A stretch of DNA of 64,000 bases from the NCBI RefSeq assembly GCF_958295425.1, contig NC_081138.1, forward strand, positions 19,342,886 through 19,406,885, in the 5' to 3' direction. The notes under the pieces are model-generated. The model was not told where the DNA came from, did no database searches, and worked only from the letters and a program-made list of their open reading frames with translations. Numbering within the stretch: the first letter of the stretch is position 1; each line of letters starts with the position of its first letter. Positions 10,317 through 21,700 of this stretch are shown here, one piece after another. The position numbers and the translations under genes are program-made. This stretch comes from Solea solea (taxonomy: Eukaryota; Chordata; Actinopteri; Pleuronectiformes; Soleidae).

Positions 10317-11096
10317 ATGACTCCCACTGTCAGCCTGCTGTTGCTGCTCCTGCTCGGCCTGTCTGCGGCTCATCCTCTCCAGGATGAAGGAAATGAAGAT
10401 GAAGACGACGTTGACATCACCACCAGGATTCTAACCTCCAACAACGCCACAGATGAGATCCTGCTGGAAGGAGACCTGCTTGCGCCCAAAACCAGAAACG
10501 CCATGAAGTGCTGGTATCAGAGCTGCCAGTGGAAGAAAGGAAACAATGGTCTGGTGACAATCCCATTCACTGTGAGCAGTCAGTTCACCAGCTGGGAAAA
10601 GCAGAAGATCGACTCTGCCCTGAAGGTCTACCACAGCAGTACCTGCATCCGCTTTGTCCCCCGTCAGAACCAGTATGACTACATCAGCATCGAGAACAGA
10701 GCTGGATGTTTCTCCGCTCTGGGCAGAGTGGGAGGAAGACAGGTGCTCTCTCTGAACCGACAGGGCTGCGTCTACCACGGTGTCGTCCTGCACGAGATCA
10801 ACCACGCTCTGGGCTTCCAGCATGAGCAGACCAGGAGCGACCGTGACAACTATGTCAAGATCAACTGGGAGTACATTAACCCACAGAATGCCTACAACTT
10901 CTACAAGCAGGACACCAACAACCTGAACACTCCCTACGACTACTCCTCCATCATGCACTATGGAAGAACAGCCTTCACTGTCCAGTACGGGAGAGATACA
11001 ATCACTCCCATCCCCAACCCCAATGTCCAGATCGGCCAGAGGCGGGGCATGTCCCGCTGGGACATCATCAGGATCAACGCCCTCTATGGCTGCTAA
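10317..11096 (+). CDS. hce: Hatching enzyme, high choriolytic enzyme type, copy 5 (last of the array)
   Basis: Intact intronless gene whose 259-residue product is identical to that of copy 2 by eye: signal peptide, propeptide with Asp53 switch, mature N-terminus at Asn61, zinc site 159-170 and six cysteines. At DNA level it is a mosaic. The 5' part of the CDS follows copies 2 and 4 (GCG at codon 17), the Arg148/Cys151 codons follow copy 3 (CGA, TGC), and the codons just before the activation site are unique (CTTGCGCCC). It ends the array; homology to other units stops about 115 bp past its stop codon. The poly(A) signal region has one extra A. Confidence 0.93.
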   Translation: MTPTVSLLLLLLLGLSAAHPLQDEGNEDEDDVDITTRILTSNNATDEILLEGDLLAPKTRNAMKCWYQSCQWKKGNNGLVTIPFTVSSQFTSWEKQKIDSALKVYHSSTCIRFVPRQNQYDYISIENRAGCFSALGRVGGRQVLSLNRQGCVYHGVVLHEINHALGFQHEQTRSDRDNYVKINWEYINPQNAYNFYKQDTNNLNTPYDYSSIMHYGRTAFTVQYGRDTITPIPNPNVQIGQRRGMSRWDIIRINALYGC

Positions 11097-11144
11097 TAAT
11101 GCTAATGTTGAATGTCCTGTTTGTGTTCTTTTTATCCTGTCATT

Positions 11145-11150
11145 AATAAA
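11145..11150 (+). terminator. Poly(A) signal, copy 5
   Basis: AATAAA 48 bases after the stop, followed by one more A than in the other copies. Confidence 0.7.
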
Positions 11151-11212
11151 AAGCAACTATAATCTATGATAAACAATGGTCAAGTTTACTACAGAATATA
11201 TGACCCCAACAA

Positions 11213-13567
11213 GCCTCAAATGTCCATAAAGAGTAGGAATCTTTACTACTTCTAATCCTCCATAATTAAAATAAAACATATACTCTGTGTCATGTTGTTG
11301 TCCTGATCAGAAATCTTTAAAATGAGACCCCACGACTCAATAGGATCACCTGGCCATCTGTAAATAAAGGTTTGAGAAAACTATTTTACACACATTTGGA
11401 TGATGAAATGTGGCTCTAAATATCCCACTCATTGGTTTTGATCTCAAATATAAAATGAATGACTAATCCAATATAATTGTTCCTCTATTTTGACATATCG
11501 TTCCTTGAACTGGAAGAAGGGAGAAAGAGAGCATTTTTTTCACAAATCTTTTTATTAACTCTAAGTAATAATCATCAGCACGATCAGCTCTTCACAATGT
11601 CCCATTTTTACACCATGTTGTTGACAGAATGCTGTGCTGATCATTATATGACCTTTCCTGAAAGGTCAAGAGTGGAATGACCTTGAGTCTCTACATCAAC
11701 ATCATGACAGGAAACAGTTAAAAAACACAGCATTGCTCACAATATTCTCATGTCTGCACAACACAGACGCCTTGAGCCATTACTGGAGATGTACAAATGG
11801 CCACTTAAATGTGACAGTGAACAAGCTTTTTGGATGAATATTTACATGTGGAAAATATTGGTGCATTGCATTCTGTTGTTGGTGGGTTTTTTTTCAGAAA
11901 AAGATAATAAAGCAAACAGGACAAATGTGAAAGACAATCAATCAGATGACATAATGTGTGTACAAGTGCTGCGAAGAACACAGTTCCCCATTTGGCTGCC
12001 TGACTTAGGTTTTGGCATTCAGCATTAATGCTAACATCATTTACATCTGCATTTTGGCGATTTATCTGTTTGTTACAGGATAAATGCACAAGTGTGTGCG
12101 TTCTTCTTACAGTGGACCTTGTGATTATGAGGCATCCTAAAATAATGTCTTCAATCGGTTTGCACTGCATCAGCAGGTACTGTGGTAGGTCTTAAATCAC
12201 CACGGCTACTCTGAATGACTCCATGAGAAATGGATGCTCACCCTGCTGAGTCCACACTTTGTCTGATAGATTGTGCTGCTTCAGATGCTATTGAATTTGT
12301 CCTGACTGGTCTAAAGAATATTGTGGAGCCAAAAGCTGCAGGGTGAGTGTTGAGTGAACTTGGCACTCTGTGCTCTCTTATTTCACGGTTATGATCGAGG
12401 ATTTTCAGCCTGTGTTTTTTCACTGCTGTCATTTTCATTTCTTCAGCACCACAAACTTTGGAGCAGATGAACTGCATCATTCCAATCCATGACAAAAGAG
12501 AACACATATATTTGGACATCTTTTTTTTTTTTTATAAAAAGAAAAGGAAGCTGATGCAAGATAAATACATACTCACATTTTATGAAAAATAATAACACTC
12601 TTCCAACATTGACAGTTGAGATGAGTATTAATGATGGAAGAGAACCAAGTGACAGCTTAAAGCCTTTAAGTTCAAAAAGCCAGTGTGTGAAGACTTTTCA
12701 GGTAGAAGAGTTACAGCAGTGCAACACAGTGAGCTGCTGACGTGTGTAATAGAGTTCTTGTTTGGCAACTCCTGAATTTCTCACCACCCTAACACACTAC
12801 AATCAAGCCTGTAACACCACAAAAACATAACAATAACAAGAGCACTCAGACAGCACAGAACACTTTGTCACCTGTGTTTTACATACCAGCACCTGAATGT
12901 TTTACATTTTGTTCCAATGGATCAAGAAGATTCCTACAGTTTTGCCCATTATAAGAAATAGGGATTTCTTGAAAATGTGATTTTTTTATGTCATCAGTGG
13001 GTAGATTCTTACCAAGGAAGGAACATATTTGGGTGATTACCTAACCATCACAAACTATTCAGATTAATCCCTCAAAAACTGTAGACAGGAAGTTGCTAAA
13101 AGAAGAAAAAACGTTCAGATAAGCCCATGCTGATGAAAACATGCCAGAAATAACACGGTAATCAAAGTAACATAACATGTTGAAGTGCTATGAGCTGCTT
13201 TGCTTTGGGCTGCAAATGAAAATTTAAATAAATGGGAATAAATGGTCAGTGCCAAGGTGATCAGTGAAGCCAGTATTTCAGTTTAAAGCGACACAATGTT
13301 CAATCTCAACGTTCAAATGATGTCTCAGGGTGAATGTCACCTCTGTCAAAGCCTGAGCATGGTCTGCATCACCTGTATTTGCACTATTTAACTTCTGGTT
13401 TTGGGTCTGTGCTATAAAAAGAACTATAACGTTCTATGTCACAGCACCACTGCCACCCCCCTCTCCCCTCACTTGAATGACAAAGTACAGGCGCAACAAT
13501 TCATTCAGTATATGTCATGGCAGAGGCAGCACAAAAATTGAAGAGGGTTAAGGAGAGTGATAGAATA
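11213..13567. other. Intergenic sequence, no gene recognised
   Basis: Unique-looking, moderately AT-rich sequence between the protease array and a transposon remnant. The short open frames here have no family features. A minus-strand AATAAA (reverse complement, near 11548-11554) could end a minus-strand transcript, but I find no coding exon for it. A T-rich run lies at about 12522-12534. Confidence 0.5.
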
Positions 13568-14207
13568 ATGGCGCTTTTCCACTGCCCAGTCCCAGCACGG
13601 CTCAACTCCGGGTTTTTTTTGCTTTTCCATTAGCAATAGTACCTGATAGCTGGTACTTATTTTAGTACCTGCTCTTGCAATGCTCAGAGTGAGCTGAGCC
13701 GATACTATGTGTGACGTTGTCAGACTGCCGGCCACATTGGCAGAAAGTTGGCAGTGGAAGAATCATGAGTGCAACAGGCGACGCTGGAGTCAAACCAGAC
13801 AATGCCGAACTGTAGATCAGTTAAAAAGACCTACAAATCCTGGACATGCGTTAATCTCAAACATTTAGCAAGGAAATTAAATATTTAACAGAGGAGTCCG
13901 GTGTATTTAGCGACAGCACTGCTGAAAGCAGCAATTGTGAGCAGCGAGCCGCACCACAACCCCTGCCTCTGTATTTCAATTCAGTGTCTGTGTCACTCAG
14001 GAAGTACTGAACGATTCTTTTTAATGAAGTGATCCTTATGATTCAGTACCCCAAAAATAACTGCTTTACCAGTCACCAGTTTGTGTGTCACATTTAAAAG
14101 AAAGTCACGGCAGTTTCTTGCCGCTGGGCTATGATGTCTCCGCCCACGTTTGAGGTACAAGGCCACGAGGTGAGGCGTGGCGGGACTGTACAGTAGTAAA
14201 GCGCCAT
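13568..14207. mobile_element. Degenerate inverted-repeat DNA transposon (non-autonomous)
   Basis: The left end starts ATGGCGCTTTTCCACTGCCC, and the reverse complement of the right end reads ATGGCGCTTTACTACTGTAC, an imperfect terminal inverted repeat bounding about 640 bp. Inside the left end is the phrase GCTTTTCCATTAG...GTACCTG...TAGTACCTGCTC, which I recognise from a common class of fish non-autonomous DNA elements (probably hAT-like). No transposase frame remains, and I cannot find a clean target duplication. Confidence 0.6.
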
Positions 14208-14637
14208 ACGAGACTGAACAAGGGAGAATCCTGGTCCGGCTTTTACTCTATAGTGTTTGCATTCGTTCTGCTAGCAGAGGAATACTTCGAAGGGTGACCT
14301 GGTCCTGTTACTGTTGGACTAATAAGTGTAAATAGTTTGCTTATCATCTACGTCCATCATGGTACAGTTCTGTTTGGTACAGTACAGTATGGTCCTGCTT
14401 GGTATCATTTGCTTGTCAACAAATGCACATGTTACCACAACACATATTATTTTACAACAATTGTAACAAACAATACCGTTTACCAACAGTGGGGGGAACC
14501 CAAGAGCAAATCCTACATTGTGTTACTTTAACATGTTGCCTTATTCTCCTGTGACATCATGATCTCTCTTTTTTTTTGACGTGATATGAAGTTCTTACAT
14601 AATGTAAGTTAAAGCTAAAATTCTGCACAGGCAAAGT
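14208..14637. other. Upstream flank of slco3a1
   Basis: No gene seen. The stretch 14355-14410 has repeated GGTACAGTACAGTATGG-like wording resembling the interior of the neighbouring transposon family, and may be a second fragment. Confidence 0.4.
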
Positions 14638-14727
14638 GACGAGAGAAAGAGAGAGACAGAGAGACAGAGAGAGTGAGAGAGACAGAGAAAAAGAGAGAGA
14701 GACAGAGAGAGAGACAGAGAGACAGAG

Positions 14728-14795
<68 letters not shown>

Positions 14796-14796
14796 C
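14638..14796. repeat. (GA)n microsatellite upstream of slco3a1
   Basis: About 150 bp of purine-only GAGA/GACAGA repeat, purest at about 14734-14787. It lies about 450 bp before the slco3a1 start codon, near the likely promoter. The Arg/Glu- and Ser/Leu-rich open frames across it are repeat artefacts. Confidence 0.95.
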
Positions 14797-15241
14797 CGCT
14801 TTGGTCTGTGCATGGGAGGAGCGTCACAGCTTGGATGCGGAGCTTGTAGAACCGACACCACCATCACTGGTCCTGGGGTGGAGATCGTTATGCTGAGTGT
14901 GCGTGATGAAACAGCTGTAGCCTGAAGAAGCCGCCTCACAGGCCACAGCGACACTGTTACCTACGTACTTAGATGTGATGTAGGAGCTGACAGACACTGA
15001 CTGCACACACGGTGAGAGAGAAAAAAGGAGAGAGAGAGAGAGAGAGCGCTGACGGACTGTGCGTAATCCTGTGACTGGACAGCAGTGCTTCTCTCACTGT
15101 CTTCCAGCACAGACGGGCCACTGACAGCAGAAACGCACTTCCTCTGCAGTGCAGCTCGTCACCACAGAGTCCGATGCGTTCCGCCGGACCCAACCAGGTC
15201 AGTTTCATGCCGTCCATGCCGACAGGAACCTGAGCTGAAGG
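14797..15241 (+). promoter_or_regulatory. slco3a1: Probable slco3a1 promoter and 5' UTR
   Basis: More GC-rich than its surroundings, with a second short (GA)n run at 15013-15047, leading to the start codon at 15242. No TATA box is obvious. The transcription start cannot be placed from sequence alone. Confidence 0.5.
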
Positions 15242-15403
15242 ATGCAGGTTAAAAACCAGATCTGCACAGAGCGGAGCAGCAGCACCGACGACCCGGAGCA
15301 GGAGGACAACCAGAAAAAGACCTCATGTTTCTCCAACATCAAGATCTTCCTGGTGTCGGAATGTGCGCTCATGCTGGCACAGGGAACAGTGGGCGCTTAT
15401 TTG
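15242..15403 (+). CDS. slco3a1: slco3a1 coding exon 1
   Basis: Residues 1-54: polar cytosolic N-terminus (shorter than the mammalian one, without its long Gly/Lys runs), then membrane segment 1. Donor TTG|GTGAGT, phase 0. Confidence 0.95.
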
Positions 15404-15691
15404 GTGAGTTTCCACAGAGATGTCGCTTATAGTCCGTTTTATCTCCGCTAACATCGCGCTGCTGAGGCAGCGTCCTTCAAACAGGCGCAGGTGCAGCGGG
15501 TTATAATAGCCGAGCGGCGCTTCCGCTGATGCGGCTAATAATCGTGTTATTGTGATCACATTAGAATAATCACATCATCCAGGAACAGCGGGACGCGGTG
15601 CTTTCACTGATTGATGAGCTGCTGCGTATTATCCATCAGGCCTTTGCAGCATCCGCACCACTCAGCACGTTGTTGCTGCTGGAGAATCTAA

Positions 15692-15747
<56 letters not shown>

Positions 15748-18700
15748 ATGGTCTGTCGGTGGGCAGGTTATGAAACACTGGTCAGGAAGAAGGTCCGGCC
15801 AGTCTGCAGCCACCTACAGGCCTTTGACACTGGAGGATAGAGGCCCAGTCAGAGATGACGTGATTACCACAGGAGAAGTGACTGTGTCACCCCTAAGGGC
15901 TTATATTTTCACCAGAAAGAATTCACAAACACTTTATTTACAGTGAGAGCTTGGTCAAAAATAATGTTGCTTAAAGGAGATGTAAGGTTATGAAGTGTTG
16001 CTGTTGTGGGAGTAGTGATTTATCTGTGTGACCAGGCCTGGCACCAGGAGTGATTGAGGGTCACCTTTTTTCAAAATATTAAATGAATGGATGTAACCAC
16101 AGAACCCTCAGAAAGGCAAAATTACCTCAAATGGTAGAAATTATAGTATAACATTATTATTATTATTTTAAATGTCTTCGATTGGTAACCTAATGTAAGT
16201 GGGTTGTCTTAATGTATCCTTCTCACTTTAGTGTTACCAACTGAAGTTTTTTTTGTCAGGTATTTTCTTTTTTATTACTACTGTCTTAAAGTTAAATCAA
16301 CATAATTGGAGAACAAAGAACATTTAGCACATCACTGAATATTGTTTTGTGTTGATGAATGATTTTAAGTCAACATGAGAAGGAGGAGGGACATCATTAT
16401 GGATTTGTGGCATCATTTACTTCCAGAAATGGCCAAGCTACCTTCCTAAATCCATACCATTGTTTTGAGGATTCTTATTTTCCTCATTAAACCTAGTTGC
16501 CCTATAGAGAATGATAAGAGAATGGGACTGAAAGCACTTTTTTTTAATGATCTCAGGAAGTGAACACTAGAAGTTATGTTTTAGATGTATGGCAGAGTAC
16601 AAACATGTATGGGAAATGTTGGCTGGGGGTTTGAGTCTCATCAGGCATAAATTTGTACGACCTTTACATTTCAAATGTGTTTTGCACCAGAACCAGTCTC
16701 AGGTTCAAAGAGCGTTAGTTTTTCCCTGCAGTGGAGCACCTTCTTTTAAAGTAGCATCCCAAACTAAAAGTGCATATTTGGCAAATCCCTCTGTAGACAA
16801 AAGCACTATAGCTGCACCTAAAATATTGTTTGTCATCATCTTTTATTCTCCGTCTCCCCCCCCCCCATGACGTGTGCTTTTTCAACAAATCAATTTAAGT
16901 AACTCGGAACTAAAAAACGTTGAATTCATCAGAATGAGAATGAAATGGGGTTTCTCTTTTGTCTGTTCTGTAAAGCTCCGACAGCAATCGCATATTCGCG
17001 GCAGACACAGCTGCATGTGAACTGGACTTTAAGTTAAAACGTGGCTGTTTCCCATCAGTATCCGGTATGAGGTCATGTACGTATATATGGTACATCTGCC
17101 ATATTTTACTGACTGTAATTCAGGCACCTTTGATGGCTGAAACAGGCCAAGTACAGCATGACGTAGCTGAGGACAATCATGTCTCCTTCAGCATCAATAT
17201 TGTTTATTTATATAAAAGCTTTTTTTAAATCATAAACATTCTCTATATTTAGTATAGAGTAAGTGGACAGTTGTGTTGCATCTTGCCTGGTCATGGCTTG
17301 AAGTGAAAGAGTTTATTAAACTTGCACTGTGCAGTTTATGGTGGGTAGATCAAAAACAAGGTTTTAAAAATAATTCAACATTTAATTTGGGGGTGCTGAC
17401 TTAGCCGGTACACAGTTGACGTAAAGAAGCCGTTCCTCAGTGACTCACACCCAGAACACAGCTGGTATGATGTGCATAATGTAGCAGCTGCATTAGGTTT
17501 TTTTTTTTTTTTTTGCCTGAAGTCACACTTAAGCACTTATCTTTCTTTGCCGAGCTGGCAGCAGGTTAGCCTCAGGGTAGTTTAGGGAGAAAGTGGGAGA
17601 GTGTGGGGATGAAGATGTTAGAAGCAGATTGTCCCTCACAGAGGAGCCCAGCATCTGTGTGGCAGCAACAGGTTACTGATGTTGGGAGTGGCAGGTGGCC
17701 TTGTTTCTAGTCTGCTAATGGAAAAAGACATTATTATTAAAAAAAATATTTTCTACACAAACATAGAAAACTAGCCCTCTTGACTTTGCAACAAGAAGAC
17801 CCGGGTTCATGACCCAGTCGGAACAAGGGCCTTTTTGCATGGAGTTTGCATGTTCTACCCGTGTATGCGTGGATTTTCTCCGGGTTCTCCAGTTTCCTCC
17901 CACAGTCCAAAAACATGCAATATGGGGATTAGGTAAATTGGACACTCCGTGGGTGTGAGTGTGAGAGTGGATGGTTGTTTGTCTCTATGTGTGGCCCTGT
18001 GATGGACTGCTGCCTATCACCTTATGTCAGTTGAGATTGGCACAGTGCCCCCCACGACAATCATGTGGAGGATGAAGCGGTAGAAAATGGATGGATGGAT
18101 GGAAACGAGTGTGTACACTCACTGGCCACTTTATTAGATACACCTGTTTCACTGCAAGTCACTGCAAATATCTATTAGCCAACATGGCAGCACGTCATGT
18201 AGGCATATAGACACGGTTAAGACAAACTGCTGACGTTCCTACCGAGCATTAGAAGAGGTGAGAAAGGTCATTTGAGTGACTTAATATGGCATGGTTGTTG
18301 GTGTCAAATGGGCTGCTCCTTATGATCTGTATTTCAGAAACTGCTGATCTGTTGGGAATCTCATGCAAAACTATCCGTAGGGTTTACAGAGCATGATGTG
18401 AAAATATCCAGTGATCAGCACCTATATGGGGAAAGGGCACTGTTGATGCCAGAGGTTAGAGAATGGCCAGGTGGACTAATTGATATTGACTTATTATTTC
18501 TGTCATTTCGAACCAAATACCCCATGTAACAACCAAGAAGGCCATTTCTAGTACAACTGTTAAACCTTGAAGCTACAGTAGCAGAAGACTACACCACGTG
18601 CCAATCCTGCCGCTTCATTAGGGTTCCTGTGTACTTAATAAAGTGGCCAGTGATGGTCCAGCCTCTTGGAGTGTCCTGTATCGATGACGTTTATTTTACT

Positions 18701-21700
18701 TACTTAGAGTTTTTAATGAATAATTGTAGGTAACCTGCTCAAGGCCCCCTTTTACTGTTTATTTTGGGGTATCTAATAAAAGTAATTGAGTGTATAAACC
18801 TGCATTAAGAACTTAGTGACCTGGCTGAGTTGTAATCAACAGTTTGTCTCTCATCTCTCTCTCTGTGTGCCAGGTAAGTGTCCTCACCACTCTGGAAAGA
18901 CGCTTCAACCTACAGAGTGCCGATGTGGGCGTCATTGCTAGCAGCTTTGAAATAGGCAACCTGGCCCTCATCCTGTTTGTTAGCTACTTTGGCGCCAAGG
19001 CCCACAGGCCCCGTCTGATTGGCTGCGGTGGGATCGTCATGGCACTGGGGGCGTTGCTTTCAGCACTGCCGGAGTTTCTCACCCACCAGTATGAGTACGA
19101 GGCCGGCGACTCTTGGCACGCTGAGGACGGCAGGGACATCTGCTCTAACATCTCCAGGTCAGAAAACCGAGACTCTGGGTTTAAATGTGGCAACAGAGCC
19201 AACACCAACATGATGTACCTCCTGCTGATCGGAGCCCAGGTGCTGCTGGGTATCGGAGCCACACCTGTCCAGCCACTGGGAGTTTCCTATATCGATGACC
19301 ACGTCCACAGGAAGGACTCCTCATTGTACATAGGTGAGTCTGCTGAGCTAATGTACAAGACAAATTGTTGTTTTTATGATGTAACTAAACTCCAGAAACC
19401 AGACAATACTAAATATCTTTGTAACAGTAAGAGGAAGGAATTAATCATCTACATCTGGGTCAGTACCCACAGATGGATCATGGAAATGTTTTCATCACTC
19501 TCACTGAAAACAATGAGGACATGAGGAAATACAAATTGTAGCCACTTTACTAGGAATGGCACAACACTACTTTTTCATGTCTGATACTGATATCACAAAC
19601 TTGATATGAGGCCGATACAGACATAATTCTCCAGCTGTGTAACAAATATTCTTCTCCCATAAGAACAAATAAACAGCCCACAACATGACTCAGCTAAAAT
19701 ACTGTTGCTGATTTTTATTTACATTTATTTACATCCCTACACTTAACAAAAGGCTCACCTAATAGAATCAACAACCACTTAAGTCTTTGGTGCCTTAGAA
19801 TATGCTCACTGCTTTTGTCTTGCCTTTATCTTGTCTTGCCTTGTATGACTGTGAATGGAAATTGTGCAATTCTATATAAAAAAAAAATAGGCATCAGAAA
19901 AATAGAATTTAAATCTATTTAAATCAGATTTTTCAAAGTCCAATTTAAACATCCAGATTATGCAACCGAAAGTTGAGTTACTACTGCATTTCAGATCAGA
20001 GTCAGACTCAAGCTGGCCTGGGCGCTCCGGACACTTTCCAACCACTGGGTTAAATATGGAAATAGTAGAATAAGCCGGTATACTAAGAATAAGACAACAA
20101 TGACAAAAATATGGCTAAATTCAAACCGGGACATGCGATGAACTGATAAGGAAGCCGATTTTATGCTCTTTCATTTTAAAGAATTAAAAATTGACTATCA
20201 TTCAAAAGAATTGATTCCCTGTGAGTGATTGTATGCTGGAACAAGGGCAGTAGTCCAATAGAGCAGCATAGTCGAGCTTTCGCCGAATATGCAGCAGCAT
20301 TAATACCATCTCACTGTGAATGTTTTGTAGCCTCTTATTTTAGTAAGTTGTGCATGGTTTGACAACAAAATCGGGGGAGTATGTGTATTAGGTAGATATC
20401 TAGGTATAAAATACCTGTTATTAACTATAACTCATTATTTAAAGAGCCTCTATTTCCTCTGACTTCGTGGCACTTGAGGTAAGCATTTCATTCCAAACTC
20501 CGGCAAACGTTCAGAGGCCAGCAGCAGAAACTAACAGGCTAACATAACATGCATTAAGGCCTGTCTACCTAAGTTGCCAAGGAAACAGTACAGAGAGAGG
20601 CAGGGAGGCTCTGTGCCATCCCTGTTCTTCTCACTGCTCAGCGACCTGCTAGTAACAGAGCTCCATCTGGCTGAAAATGAAGATAAAAAAAAAAATGCAA
20701 CTAAATACAAAAGAATATAAAAATAATATGCTTACAATTTTGGCACAGAGCATAGAAGTGAATACTGAGCACTTTTATGTAAAAAATACATTGTTTGCTC
20801 TTTTATTAGCAGTGGTGGTATTTTTGATTTTCTTGCTATAGCAACCGATTCTGTGACTACGAATGAATAAAGTGAGTGTAATCACATTGAGGGCAGAAGG
20901 CTGATACTTCAAACTTGTACACTTTCCACACTTTCAACATCATGCAACACCTCCGACAACAAGTAACCACTGTGTACATGCTGTTAAAAAATACAAATCA
21001 AGAATATATTTGCTTGTTCTTGGCCGGTAATATTGCTCCTGCATGTGTTTCAGTACAGACCTCTTGAGGACTGAGAAGGTCTGTGTACACTCTCAAACAG
21101 CAGTGCTCAGAAAAGAGGAGAGGAGAGGAGAGGAGAGCAAACAAGGCTAGCATAGCACCCAACAACTCACCCTACCATCCTGTTTGGCTGGAGGCCAACT
21201 CATACCAGATGGCTGACGATATATGTTTGCTATTTTAGAAAACTGAAAGGAATTCACTGCACTTAACACAATATGCTGAATATGTAGTAATGGAAGTTTG
21301 GCGAAGGGTGGGGTACATTTGCAAGACCCATTAGGTGACCTGTCAAAACTTTTCCTTGAAGAACATCTGACACTTGTCCTTGTGGAGGTCATGTTTAAAA
21401 ATTCACCTCGCTGGGGGATATACTGTAGCATGTTTGAACGACAAGCCCTAGTTGTAGAGATGTTTCATCCACAACTACAAACGTCAACGAGAACTCTGTC
21501 TAAAAGAGTGAATCTGATTGTGTTTGTCTATTTCTGATTGAACAGTAATGGAGTGGAGTCGACAGTCTGATACCACTGTTTACTGTATTTTTTCCTCAGC
21601 AATTTAATAACTTTCAATTTGAATTTTGTACTGATGTGCACTCCACAGTACAGAACGTCCCGTGTCAGTGCAGCGACGACTTCACGGGGGCCATTTCTTT

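Larger units (their letters stand above)
1..11212 (+). repeat. Tandem array of hatching-enzyme gene units
   Basis: Five head-to-tail units, each one intronless astacin gene plus a downstream spacer. Distances between equivalent points are 2650, 2650, 2703 and 2705 bp. Homology starts before the window (the first unit is cut inside its CDS) and stops at about 11212, just after the poly(A) signal of the last copy, where the shared sequence gives way to unrelated sequence. The first two spacers lack a segment of about 53 bp that the third and fourth spacers carry (around 5950-6000 and 8653-8703). This explains the two unit lengths and groups units 1-2 against 3-4. Positions 1-1345 and 2651-3995 appear identical by eye. 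Confidence 0.97.
15404..18873. other. slco3a1 intron 1
   Basis: About 3.5 kb. Contains a (TG)n microsatellite, a C-run at about 16857-16866, a T-run near 17498-17513, a SINE-like repeat and a Tc1/mariner remnant (listed separately). The remainder, notably 15750-17770, shows nothing I recognise. Confidence 0.9.

Noticed and set aside
1..11212. Low choriolytic enzyme (LCE) identity for the array
   Set aside because: Several stretches are also similar to LCE, but LCE genes keep introns and these are intronless with a CW-x3-CxWKK mature N-terminus. HCE type is preferred; a protein tree would settle it.
1..11212. CRISPR-like or satellite array
   Set aside because: Units are 2.65-2.7 kb with complete genes, so this is gene duplication, not short direct repeats with spacers or satellite DNA.
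11805..12519. Minus-strand frames of 121 and 93 codons between the array and slco3a1
   Set aside because: No signal, domain or splice context recognised, and composition is like the surrounding noncoding sequence.
14595..14954. Ser/Leu-rich and Arg/Glu-rich frames over the GA tract
   Set aside because: Low-complexity translation of a dinucleotide repeat on both strands.
17715..17945. 76-codon minus-strand frame in slco3a1 intron 1
   Set aside because: It is the reverse strand of the SINE-like element; the same peptide wording recurs at 43746-43973.
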